From: SLID01 sp041667545
Lineage (GTDB): Bacteria > Omnitrophota > Gorgyraeia > Tantalellales > Tantalellaceae
Reading direction: 5' to 3'
DNA length: 14,507 nt
Assembly (NCBI GenBank): GCA_041667545.1
Contig: JBAYES010000050.1
Location: forward strand, 1-14,507
Part shown: in pieces, positions 6,580 to 14,157 of the stretch
Position numbering within the stretch: position 1 is the first letter of the stretch
Layout: each line of letters starts with the position of its first letter
Notes under the pieces: generated by a model
What the model was told of the DNA's origin: nothing
What the model saw: only the letters and a program-made list of their open reading frames with translations
Database searches by the model: none
Translations under genes and position numbers: made by a program

Positions 6580-7243
6580 ATTCCTCCAGGGCTTCTCCGA
6601 GTTCTTCTCCTCCGAAATCCGGCCAGAGGGTTTCCGTAAAATAGAATTCGGAATAAGCCGATTGCCACAAAAGAAAATTGCTTATCCTGACCTCTCCGCT
6701 CGTCCTTATAACAAGATCCGGGTCGGGCAGAGCATATGTGTACAATCTTTCTTCAATATCTTTTTCGGTGATCGACGAGGCCTCCTGTCCATTTTTACGG
6801 ACATCTTCCACAAGACCTCTCACCGCGTCTACTATTTCCTGCCTCCCCCCGTAGTTGAGCGCGACCGTAAGCACCATGCCTGTGTTCGAGGATGTTTCCT
6901 TTTCCGTCTTTTTAAGCATCGCGCCAAGGTCGGATGGCAGTCCATCGATACGCCCTATGGATTTGAACCTCATATTGTTCTTCTTTAACTTGTCCACATA
7001 TTTCTTCAGGCTTTGTTTGAAAAGAGAAAATAGAGAATTTACGGCATTTCGCGGCCTGTTCCAATTCTCAACAGAGAACCCGTAAACCGTAAGTGCTTTT
7101 ACACCTCTCCGGGCGCATTCCTCCGTCACGGCATCAAGCGCTCCCACCCCTGCCGTATGACCTTCTATATGGGAAACTTTCTTATTTTCCGCCCATCTTC
7201 TGTTGCCGTCCATAATGACGGCTATATGTTCAGGAAATCTCAT
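6548..7243 (-). CDS. uppS: Isoprenyl (undecaprenyl) diphosphate synthase, cis type
   Basis: Adds isopentenyl diphosphate units in cis to farnesyl diphosphate to give the C55 carrier used for peptidoglycan and O-antigen assembly. It is 231 residues, slightly short because the N-terminus begins just before the conserved HIAVIMDGNRRWA. Residues matching the E. coli active site all appear with a constant offset of 14: D12, H29, N60, W61, R63, R180, R186, S188 and E199. The SGEVRISNFLLWQSAYSE block is intact. The product chain length cannot be read from sequence. The ribosome site is weak (AGAAG). It overlaps cdsA by 32 bases, a very common uppS-cdsA pairing. Confidence 0.96.
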   Translation of the reverse strand: MRFPEHIAVIMDGNRRWAENKKVSHIEGHTAGVGALDAVTEECARRGVKALTVYGFSVENWNRPRNAVNSLFSLFKQSLKKYVDKLKKNNMRFKSIGRIDGLPSDLGAMLKKTEKETSSNTGMVLTVALNYGGRQEIVDAVRGLVEDVRKNGQEASSITEKDIEERLYTYALPDPDLVIRTSGEVRISNFLLWQSAYSEFYFTETLWPDFGGEELGEALEEYGRRQRRYGG

Positions 7244-7264
7244 CTTCTGGATTTAGGACCGGGT

Positions 7265-7298
7265 GCCCCGCGCCGGCCTCTTTGTTCCGGAACGGGGC
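7265..7298. other. Long GC-rich hairpin in the lipoprotein-uppS gap
   Basis: GCCCCG (7265-7270) pairs with CGGGGC (7293-7298). Inside a 2x2 internal loop, CCGG (7273-7276) pairs with CCGG (7287-7290) around a 10-base loop. It occupies half of the 67-base gap after the lipoprotein stop and 22 bases before uppS. No T run follows in the minus direction, so it is not a standard terminator. It may protect the 3' end of the upstream message or be a repeat copy. Confidence 0.4.
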
Positions 7299-7310
7299 TA
7301 TTCCCTTGCC

Positions 7311-7991
7311 TTACTTAATGACGTCGGCGTCCGCCTCTAAAAATTCCGCCCCTTCACGTTTTTCCGTAAATTCGGGCAGAATGACAATTTCCACTCTTCG
7401 GTTCTTTGCCCGACCCGCGGCAGTGTCATTCGAGACTATGGGCCTGTGTTCTCCATACCCCGTAGCGGAAAGCCTTTGCGGAGAAACACCGTTATTCTCA
7501 AGATAATAGAGAACGTTGGTAGCCCTTGCGGCAGCAAGTTCCCAGTTAGATTTCCATCCCGAGAATTTTATCGGTACATTGTCCGTATGTCCCGTTACTC
7601 CTATATTCTTGCCCGGCACCTTTTCGTTTATGATCGAGATAAGATAATCAAGAACAGGATACGCCTGTTTCTTAACATCCGCTTTGCCTGAGTCGAAGAG
7701 TATATCGTCGGAAAGTATTATGGCAAGCCCCGCCTCGTCCAGCCTGAGGGATATCTTGTCGCCTTTTATCTCTTCCATCAGTCTTTTTTCCATCATATTT
7801 CTGGCATCTTCGAACTCTTCCTGCTCCTTTCTTCTCTGAGCCTCAAGGTCCGATATCTTAGCCTCCAGTTCTTGTATCTGTTTTTTACTGCGCGGACTTT
7901 GTTTGTAAAAATTGAGCGCGCATCCCGATGTCAACATGCTCAGCATCACCACCAAAGACGCCAACACCGCCGAGATCTTTAAGCTGTGCAT
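7311..7991 (-). CDS. OmpA-domain outer-membrane lipoprotein, peptidoglycan-binding
   Basis: The 226 residues begin with a signal peptide ending in LTSGC, so C24 is the likely lipidated residue (Thr at -3 is tolerated but less usual than Leu). A charged helix at about 34-75, rich in Glu/Lys/Arg with heptad-like spacing, probably forms a coiled coil. An OmpA C-terminal domain follows at about 90-205: GHTDNVPI (134-141) with D137, LAAARA (152-157) with R156, and NRRVEI (197-202). These are the diaminopimelate-binding signature, so it likely tethers the outer membrane to peptidoglycan, like Pal. GHTDNVPI is also seen in MotB-like proteins, but there is no N-terminal membrane anchor of MotB type. 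AGGAGG precedes the ATG. Its place between purA and uppS fits a cell-envelope role, though its exact partner is unknown. Confidence 0.88.
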   Translation of the reverse strand: MHSLKISAVLASLVVMLSMLTSGCALNFYKQSPRSKKQIQELEAKISDLEAQRRKEQEEFEDARNMMEKRLMEEIKGDKISLRLDEAGLAIILSDDILFDSGKADVKKQAYPVLDYLISIINEKVPGKNIGVTGHTDNVPIKFSGWKSNWELAAARATNVLYYLENNGVSPQRLSATGYGEHRPIVSNDTAAGRAKNRRVEIVILPEFTEKREGAEFLEADADVIK

Positions 7992-8024
7992 ACTCCCCTC
8001 CTGTTTTTATTCCCTGAAATAATT

Positions 8025-9314
8025 TTACGCCGCACCTTTATATGCCAGCGTTTGTTTTCTGCTTTTACCTACCGACACCAGCATTATTTCGGTGCCTATA
8101 AGTTCGCTTACCCTCTTGAGGTAATTTATCGCGTTCCGGGGCAGATCCTCATATGCGGTAACCCCCGAAGTATCCTTCATCCATCCCGGGTATTCTTCAT
8201 AGACCGGTACACATTTTTCCAGAAACCCGGGATCGCCGGGGATATTAGTAAACATCTTCCCCTTGTATTCATAAGCCACGCATATCTTGATCTTCTCAAG
8301 TTCGTCCAGAACGTCTATCTTTGTTATCGCCACCTGATCTATGCCGTTTATCTCTACGGAATTCTTAACAAGAACACTGTCGAACCAGCCGCATCTTCTG
8401 GCCCTTCCCGTAGTAGCGCCGAATTCTCCGCCTTTTTCCCTTATTTTATCCATAAGATCCGCTCCAAACTCCGTGGGGAATGGTCCTTCTCCAACCCTTG
8501 TAGTATAAGCTTTTACCACACCTATGACCTTGGTTATCCTGCTGGGCCCCACTCCAGCGCCGGTACAAGCCCCTCCGGCGGTTGAATTGGATGAAGTAAC
8601 ATAGGGATATGTACCGTAATCCACGTCAAGAAATGTTCCCTGCGCGCCTTCAAAAAGTACGCTCTTACCATTTCTCAAGGCTTCATTCAAAAGCGCGGTG
8701 GTATCGGTTACAAAATCTTTCAAATGTTCCGCATACTCCAGATACGCCTCAAAAACATCTTCAAACCTGAAAAGTTCGGCTCCGGGAAAATCCTTTACCA
8801 TCATGTTCTTCTCTTCGATATTGTCCTTAAGCCTTTCCGCGAAATAATCTCTGTCATAAAGGTCGGCAATACGTATGCCCACGCGCGCTACCTTGTCGGC
8901 ATAACAGGGTCCTATCCCTTTTTTTGTGGTCCCTATGCGTCCCTTCGTACGGCGCGCCTCCCTAAGCTCGTCTATTTTCTTGTGGTACGGAAAGATGATA
9001 TGCGCCTTATCGCTTATTTTAAGCCGTCCCGCGCAATCTATACCCTGAGATCCCAGAAGCTCTATTTCGTCTATAAGCGCTTTCGGATCAACTACAACCC
9101 CATGCCCTATTACGCATATCTTTCCGTCGTGAAGTATTCCTGAAGGAATGAGGTGCAGCACATATTTACTTTCACCTATGACCACGGTATGTCCAGCGTT
9201 ATTACCGCCCTGGTACCGCACCACATAATCCATTTCTTCGGCAAGAATATCTATTACCTTGCCTTTTCCCTCGTCTCCCCACTGAGCCCCCACCAGAACC
9301 GTTGCTTTGCACAT
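8025..9314 (-). CDS. purA: Adenylosuccinate synthetase
   Basis: Joins IMP and aspartate using GTP, the first committed step to AMP. It is 429 residues, the normal length (E. coli 432). Motifs in order are the P-loop-like GDEGKGK (13-19) with catalytic D13, NNAGHT with H41, GTTKKGIGPCYADK (128-141), QGTFLDVDYGTYPYVTSSN and TTGRARRCGW. The frame is intact and starts with MCKATVLVGAQWGDEGKG, as the family does. AAAGG lies 7 bases before the ATG. The 60-base gap after serA is A/T-rich next to purA, but I found no convincing -35 box there. The lipoprotein gene follows after 33 bases. Confidence 0.97.
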   Translation of the reverse strand: MCKATVLVGAQWGDEGKGKVIDILAEEMDYVVRYQGGNNAGHTVVIGESKYVLHLIPSGILHDGKICVIGHGVVVDPKALIDEIELLGSQGIDCAGRLKISDKAHIIFPYHKKIDELREARRTKGRIGTTKKGIGPCYADKVARVGIRIADLYDRDYFAERLKDNIEEKNMMVKDFPGAELFRFEDVFEAYLEYAEHLKDFVTDTTALLNEALRNGKSVLFEGAQGTFLDVDYGTYPYVTSSNSTAGGACTGAGVGPSRITKVIGVVKAYTTRVGEGPFPTEFGADLMDKIREKGGEFGATTGRARRCGWFDSVLVKNSVEINGIDQVAITKIDVLDELEKIKICVAYEYKGKMFTNIPGDPGFLEKCVPVYEEYPGWMKDTSGVTAYEDLPRNAINYLKRVSELIGTEIMLVSVGKSRKQTLAYKGAA

Positions 9315-9374
9315 TTTATACCTTTCCGATATTTTTATTATCTTATTTTTCGCGGGCCCATCCCGGCGAGATAT

Positions 9375-10964
9375 TTATACACATACCTGCTTAACGTCAA
9401 TAACATCTTTCGCACTCTTGAGCTTTTTGAGAACAGCTTTGGATATCTCGCTATCGATATTAAGCAAGCTTATCGCCTGGCCTGTCTTCTTATCCCGGCC
9501 AAAACTCATCTCGGCGATGTTCACCCCTTCTTTCCCAAGAATGGTCCCTATCCTTCCCACAACACCCGGCACATCATTATTGGATACCAAAAGCATATAC
9601 CCCGATGGAATGGCCTCTACGTAATATTTGTCCATCTTCACTATACGCGGATCATTGTTAGTAAAAAGTGTTCCCATTATGGAATACTTGTTTTTCGCCG
9701 TAACAAACTCCACGCTCATCAGATTAACGAAATCCTTTATCTTAGGCGTTCTTTTTTCCGAGACGCTTATTCCCCTTTCTTTGGCTATAACTGGAGAATT
9801 TACATAATTTACTTCCTCCTCCAGTATGGAGTTGAAAACCCCTTTGAGAAGCCCTCTGGTTATCATATCAACATCCATATTGGCGACTTCTCCTATATAG
9901 TTGACCGTAATGGACTTTATGGGGCCGGCTATGAGCTGTGCCTGGATCGAACCAAGACGTTCCGCAAGATTCACATAAGGCCCTGTTATCCTCAATGTTT
10001 CCTCATCCATGGCGGGAACATTCGCGGCATTCCTGTATCCCTTTCCTGTAAGCGCGTCAACTATTGATCTGGCCATATCCACCGCGACGCTTACCTGCGC
10101 TTCTTCGGTCGAAGCTCCGAGATGCGGAGTAGATATGACCTTTTCGAGTCCGGCTACGGGGCTGTCTACGGGAGGTTTGGCTTTTGTCTCAAAAACATCC
10201 AGCGCCGCTCCCGCCACTTTCCCGGACTTTATATATTTCGCGAGGGCCTTCTCGTCTATTATCCCGCCTCTCGCGGCATTCACTATCCTTATGCCCGGTT
10301 TCATCTTCTCGAAGGCCTTTTCATCGATGAAATGCCTGGTCTCATCGGTAAGCGGTGTGTGTATGGTTATGAAATCGGCATTCTCAAGAAGAACATTCAT
10401 GTCCACCGGTTCGACCCCTATCGATCTCGCCTTTTCTTCTGAAAGAAAAGGATCGTTAGCAATAACCTTCATACCAAAGACCATGGCCCGTTTGGCGAAC
10501 TCCGTTCCTATCCGTCCCATTCCCACTATGCCGAGCGTTTTGCCGTAAAGTTCAACACCCATAAATTTCTTTCTATCCCATTTCCCGTCTTTTATGGACT
10601 GGTTCGCCTGCGGTATATTTCGAGCCAAAGCGAGCATTAAACTGAACGCATGCTCCGCTGTAGATATGGTATTGCCCGAGGGAGCGTTCATAACCACTAT
10701 CCCTTTTTTTGATGCTTCCGGGACATCAACATTATCCAGCCCCACACCGGCACGCCCTATCACAGAAAGCTTGTCGGAAGCCTGTATGATCTTTTTTGTA
10801 ACGGTGGTTTCGCTTCTTACTATGAGTCCATCGTACCCCTTGATCTTCTTGATAAGATCGTTCTCTGAAAGTTTGGATACCTCGTCTACAATAAGCCCGG
10901 CCTCCTTTAGTATATTCACACCTTCTTTTGACAAGGGGTCGCTTACAAGGACTTTTTTCTGCAT
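9375..10964 (-). CDS. serA: D-3-phosphoglycerate dehydrogenase, long form with ASB and ACT domains
   Basis: Oxidises 3-phosphoglycerate to phosphohydroxypyruvate, the first step of serine synthesis. At 529 residues it is the long form: substrate and NAD domains (1-310) with GMGRIG (148-153), an intervening ASB domain (about 320-445), and a C-terminal ACT domain (about 455-529, VSNNDVPGVVGRIGTIL) that usually gives serine feedback. Catalytic R232 (NAARGG) and H281 (STPHLGAST) are present. At the position of the catalytic Glu, five residues after D256 of LDVF, the residue is K261, with E259 two positions earlier. AAAGGAGG sits 8 bases before the ATG. The preceding aminotransferase gene probably carries out the next step on its product. 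Confidence 0.96.
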   Translation of the reverse strand: MQKKVLVSDPLSKEGVNILKEAGLIVDEVSKLSENDLIKKIKGYDGLIVRSETTVTKKIIQASDKLSVIGRAGVGLDNVDVPEASKKGIVVMNAPSGNTISTAEHAFSLMLALARNIPQANQSIKDGKWDRKKFMGVELYGKTLGIVGMGRIGTEFAKRAMVFGMKVIANDPFLSEEKARSIGVEPVDMNVLLENADFITIHTPLTDETRHFIDEKAFEKMKPGIRIVNAARGGIIDEKALAKYIKSGKVAGAALDVFETKAKPPVDSPVAGLEKVISTPHLGASTEEAQVSVAVDMARSIVDALTGKGYRNAANVPAMDEETLRITGPYVNLAERLGSIQAQLIAGPIKSITVNYIGEVANMDVDMITRGLLKGVFNSILEEEVNYVNSPVIAKERGISVSEKRTPKIKDFVNLMSVEFVTAKNKYSIMGTLFTNNDPRIVKMDKYYVEAIPSGYMLLVSNNDVPGVVGRIGTILGKEGVNIAEMSFGRDKKTGQAISLLNIDSEISKAVLKKLKSAKDVIDVKQVCV

Positions 10965-10998
10965 TTCGCCTTCCTCCTTTTTGAGGTATCTTTGTATT

Positions 10999-12129
10999 CT
11001 ATTTCAACAGCTCCTGGGCTTTCGCCACCCCTTTCCCGGGCACAATACCGTAACCCTGCTGCGCCAAAACCATCTCAACTGCCGCTATTGTGGCTATAGT
11101 ATCATACTGATCCATGTAACCGAGATGCGCTATCCTGAATATTTTACCGGCAAGTTCCGATTGTCCGCCCGCTATGGTAATACCTTCTTTATCCCGCATG
11201 GTCTTGACCAGCGCTTTGCCGTCAACTCCCTGTGGCACTTTTACCGACGTAACGGCATTTGACGGTTTTTCCGCGAAAAGTTCAAGGCCGACCGCCTTGA
11301 CCGCTTCACGGGTAACGTAAGCAAGTTTGGCATGACGGGCAAGAACATTGTCCATTCCCTCGTCTAAAAGCAAATCCAGCACTAAGTCAAGGCCCATTAT
11401 CAGAGATACCGCGGGAGTCCAGGCAGTATCGTCCTTTTCATATGATTTTAAAGCCGCTTTAAGCGAAAAATAGTATTTGGGCAAAGTAGATGTCTCCATT
11501 AGTTTTCTGGCCTTCTGACTTATGCTTATGAAACCAAGTCCCGGAGGAAGCATAAGTCCCTTCTGGGACCCCGAAACAACCGCGTCCACTCCCCATTTGT
11601 CGGGCAGAAATTCATCGGCTGAGAGTCCGCTTACGGCGTCAACTATAAAAATAGCCCCGGTCCCAGCCACCAGACTCCCTATGGCCTTTATATCGCTGAC
11701 AACACCTGTTGAAGTCTCGCAAAGCGTACCATATACAGCCTTAACATCGGGGTTTTTCTTAATAAGATCTGCTACCACCGCGGGATCCGCTGCCTTTCCG
11801 GATTCAACATCGTATGTCACGCAATCTATGCCATAGGCTTTGCATATATCACGGAACCGTTCCCCGAATTTTCCGCTGTTTATGACTATAGCCTTGTCTC
11901 CCGCGGAAAGAAAATTCACGACCGAAGTCTCCATAGCGCCTGTTCCGCTTGAAGACATGGTTATTACGGGATTTTCTGTCATAAAAACTTTTTTCAGCTT
12001 AATATTGACATCTTTCATCACAGCCTGGAACTGCGGGGTCCTGTGATGTATTATCGTGTCGGCCATCCTCAAAAGCACCTTCTCCGGTACAGGTGTCGGC
12101 CCGGGAGCCATTAATCTTATCTTCCTCAT
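10999..12129 (-). CDS. Class V PLP aminotransferase (alanine-glyoxylate / broad-specificity type), likely phosphoserine aminotransferase role
   Basis: A fold-type I PLP enzyme of 376 residues. APGPTPVPEKV (8-18) is the N-terminal signature of the alanine-glyoxylate/serine-pyruvate group. SGTGAMET (61-68) binds the cofactor phosphate, D164 in IVDAVSG pairs with the pyridine ring, K190 in SGSQKG forms the Schiff base, and R332 (KIFRIAHLG) should bind the substrate carboxylate. It is directly upstream of serA. Known: archaeal homologues of this group (MJ0959 type) transaminate phosphohydroxypyruvate, and no serC is in view, so a phosphoserine role is a reasonable inference. Serine-pyruvate or alanine-glyoxylate activity is the alternative. 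The ATG at 12129 is preceded by AGGA at 6 bases and by AAGGAGG at 13 bases. The frame continues to 12504 but that part lies antiphase within clpP. Confidence 0.9.
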   Translation of the reverse strand: MRKIRLMAPGPTPVPEKVLLRMADTIIHHRTPQFQAVMKDVNIKLKKVFMTENPVITMSSSGTGAMETSVVNFLSAGDKAIVINSGKFGERFRDICKAYGIDCVTYDVESGKAADPAVVADLIKKNPDVKAVYGTLCETSTGVVSDIKAIGSLVAGTGAIFIVDAVSGLSADEFLPDKWGVDAVVSGSQKGLMLPPGLGFISISQKARKLMETSTLPKYYFSLKAALKSYEKDDTAWTPAVSLIMGLDLVLDLLLDEGMDNVLARHAKLAYVTREAVKAVGLELFAEKPSNAVTSVKVPQGVDGKALVKTMRDKEGITIAGGQSELAGKIFRIAHLGYMDQYDTIATIAAVEMVLAQQGYGIVPGKGVAKAQELLK

Positions 12130-12188
12130 AATGTATCCTGATCCTCCTTCGTTTTCTTGTATCTTAAACCATCTTTCAGCCGGAAACA

Positions 12189-12776
12189 TTATTTTGTCAC
12201 GGCCGAAACCACATGATCCACTAAACCGTACGTACAGGCCTCTTCGGCGCTCATAAAATAATCTCTGTCCGTATCCTTTTTTATCTTTTCTATGTCCTTT
12301 CCGGTATGTTTCGCGAGTATATTTTCCAGCATTTCGCGCATTCTCAGGATCTCTCTGGCCTGTATGCTTATATCCGACGCCGCTCCCTGCACTCCCCCCC
12401 AGGGCTGATGCATCATTATGCGTGAATACGGCAAAGCGTACCTTTTGCCGCTTGCCCCGGCGGCAAGAAGCACCGCTCCCATACTCGCAGCCTGGCCAAC
12501 ACAAAATGTGTTCACCGCGGGTTTTATGTATTGCATCGTATCGTAAATACTTAGTCCGCTGGTAACGCTTCCTCCGGGAGAATTTATATATACGTTGATA
12601 TCCTTTTCAACATCTTCCATCTGAAGATACAAAAGCTGCGCCACTACGATGTTGGCCACATTGTCATCTATGGGCGAACCGATAAATATTATCCTGTCCT
12701 TGAGCAGCCTCGAATATATATCGTAAGCCCGTTCCATCCGCCCATCTTTTTCAATTACCATAGGTACTATGTTCAT
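12189..12776 (-). CDS. clpP: ATP-dependent Clp protease proteolytic subunit
   Basis: Serine peptidase subunit that forms a tetradecameric barrel and degrades proteins fed by ClpX/ClpA-type ATPases in the cytoplasm. From the chosen start it is 195 residues. The catalytic triad is S98 (GQAASMG), H123 (MMHQPWGG) and D172 (DTDRDYF), close to S97/H122/D171 of mature E. coli ClpP. The N-terminus MNIVPMVIEKDG is typical of the axial-loop region. An ATG at 12818 in frame is less likely. GGGGGAG lies 5 bases before 12776, while the upstream ATG has only a poorly spaced GAGG. The gene follows tig by 54 bases, the common tig-clpP pairing. clpX is not next to it; an aminotransferase gene follows instead. 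Confidence 0.97.
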   Translation of the reverse strand: MNIVPMVIEKDGRMERAYDIYSRLLKDRIIFIGSPIDDNVANIVVAQLLYLQMEDVEKDINVYINSPGGSVTSGLSIYDTMQYIKPAVNTFCVGQAASMGAVLLAAGASGKRYALPYSRIMMHQPWGGVQGAASDISIQAREILRMREMLENILAKHTGKDIEKIKKDTDRDYFMSAEEACTYGLVDHVVSAVTK

Positions 12777-12830
12777 TTTTTCTCCCCCGGTTTTTGTGAT
12801 ATGCGCTTTGCCGGACATGCCTCGCGCCGA

Positions 12831-14102
12831 TCAGACGGAACTTATGTCGGCTTTTTCCAAAAGGATATCCAGCGTTTTCTCTTCTTTCAGCTGTTCGTAC
12901 AGGCCTCCTATAAGATCGTTCTCGGTATAATATTTTTTCACTTCTTCGAACGGCTTATTGTAAGACCTCGCCAGAGCCTCTATCCAGCCGTCTATTTCCC
13001 GGTCCGACACCGTTATCTCTTCTTTTTCGGCTATCATTTCTAAGATAAAATAAACCCTCACCTTGTTTTCGGCTTCTTTCCTCAGGGACAAGTGCAGTTT
13101 CTCTTTGTGTTCCTCTATGGCTTTCGCGTCCATCCCCTTGGAAGCAAGTTCCTGTTCGGCTCTTTCCATAAGGACTTTGAGCTGTCTTTCCACCATTGTC
13201 CCCGGAAGATCGAACCGGTGTTTTTTGATCAGATCTTCCAATATCTGGTTCTTCATCGATATACTTTCATTCTCCTGTTTTTTGGAAAGTATCTGTTCTT
13301 TGACTTCTTCTCTCAATTCCGGGACCGTGGTTTTTCCTATCTTCCCGGCAAGCTCGTCGTTCACTTCCGGCAGGGACCTTTGCTTTACTTCCTTTATCTC
13401 CACTTTAAAGACAGATCTCTTCCCCGCGTATTTCACGTCGGGGTAGTTCACGGGGAGAGTAACTTCAACATTTTTTGTCTCTCCTTTTTTCAGGCCCTCC
13501 AGCTCTTTACCTATTCCGAGAAGTGAATCTTTCTCCGAGACCTCTATCCACATATTCTGCCGTTTTTTCGATATGGGCTCATCCCCGATAAAAGATTCGA
13601 CGTCCGCCACCGCGAAATCCCCTCCCGATAGAGCGCCTTCTTTATCTTTGAATTCCGCGAACATGCCGCGTATCTTTTCCAGGGCCTCATCGATCTCTTC
13701 TTCTTTAACCACTACCTTTTTCCCGGTCACGGGGATACCAATGTACTTCTTAAGGTCTATTTCCGGCTGGGCGTCAAACCTGGCCTTGAAGGACAATTCT
13801 CCGGAAAGTTTGAGCTCAAGATCGAATATTTCCGGATAACTGGCCGGCAAAACCTCGTGCTTCTCAAGAGCGGCCTGATATGCCCTTGCCACAAGCCTGC
13901 TTTTCGCCTCTTCCAAAGCTTCCGCCTGATGTTTCTTACGGATAATGTCTATAGGGGCATTCCCCGGCCTGAACCCGGGGATCTTGGCTGTTTTTTTGAA
14001 TTCCGAGAGTATTTCTTCCACCGTTTTGTCAACGGTCTCTTTGGGCATTTCAATATTAAGTTCCCTGGCCGTTCCCGGGAGTTTTTTAACTTTACTTTTC
14101 AT
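12831..14102 (-). CDS. tig: Trigger factor, ribosome-associated chaperone
   Basis: Binds near the peptide exit tunnel and shields nascent chains. The 423 residues show the three-part layout: an N-terminal ribosome-binding domain with GFRPGNAP (43-50), the G-F-R-x-G-x-x-P signature; a PPIase-like domain at about 160-240; and a helical C-terminal chaperone region rich in Lys/Glu. The PPIase part keeps the end of the fold (GLKKGETKNVEVTLPVNYP...YAGK). It lacks the DGxxFEGG and PGFE segments of E. coli, reading IGDEPISKKRQ and LGIGKELEG, so prolyl isomerase activity is doubtful. The ATG has GAAGG 4 bases upstream. hpf precedes it by 55 bases and clpP follows, a block for nascent-chain folding and protein turnover. 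Confidence 0.95.
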   Translation of the reverse strand: MKSKVKKLPGTARELNIEMPKETVDKTVEEILSEFKKTAKIPGFRPGNAPIDIIRKKHQAEALEEAKSRLVARAYQAALEKHEVLPASYPEIFDLELKLSGELSFKARFDAQPEIDLKKYIGIPVTGKKVVVKEEEIDEALEKIRGMFAEFKDKEGALSGGDFAVADVESFIGDEPISKKRQNMWIEVSEKDSLLGIGKELEGLKKGETKNVEVTLPVNYPDVKYAGKRSVFKVEIKEVKQRSLPEVNDELAGKIGKTTVPELREEVKEQILSKKQENESISMKNQILEDLIKKHRFDLPGTMVERQLKVLMERAEQELASKGMDAKAIEEHKEKLHLSLRKEAENKVRVYFILEMIAEKEEITVSDREIDGWIEALARSYNKPFEEVKKYYTENDLIGGLYEQLKEEKTLDILLEKADISSV

Positions 14103-14157
14103 ACGCCTTCTCTTTCCCTGAGTTCAGGTTATCACGATCTTCAGGATGTCACAGGCC

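Noticed and set aside
6290..6988. 232-residue plus-strand ORF antisense to cdsA and uppS
   Set aside because: Shadow of two conserved genes with intact active-site residues; no domain seen.
9315..9374. Hairpin CGCGGG/CCCGGCG in the serA-purA gap as a terminator, and an A/T-rich purA promoter
   Set aside because: The stem has a bulge and is followed by A rather than T in the minus direction. The A/T stretch has a -10-like GATAAT but no matching -35.
9153..10067. 304-residue plus-strand ORF antisense to purA and serA
   Set aside because: It covers two well-recognised genes on the other strand, is rich in Tyr/His/Ile/Arg as antisense translations often are, and shows no family motif.
12130..12504. 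N-terminal extension of the aminotransferase by 125 residues
   Set aside because: It lies in a different frame of clpP, is Arg/Gly-rich and unlike the family, while the internal ATG begins exactly at the conserved N-terminus.
12777..12818. N-terminal extension of ClpP by 14 residues
   Set aside because: The upstream ATG has a poorly spaced ribosome site, whereas the internal ATG has GGGGGAG at 5 bases and a typical ClpP N-terminus. A cleaved propeptide cannot be wholly excluded.
14117..14128. Short palindrome CCTGA/TCAGG in the hpf-tig gap
   Set aside because: Five-base arms with a two-base spacer are too weak to call a regulatory site.
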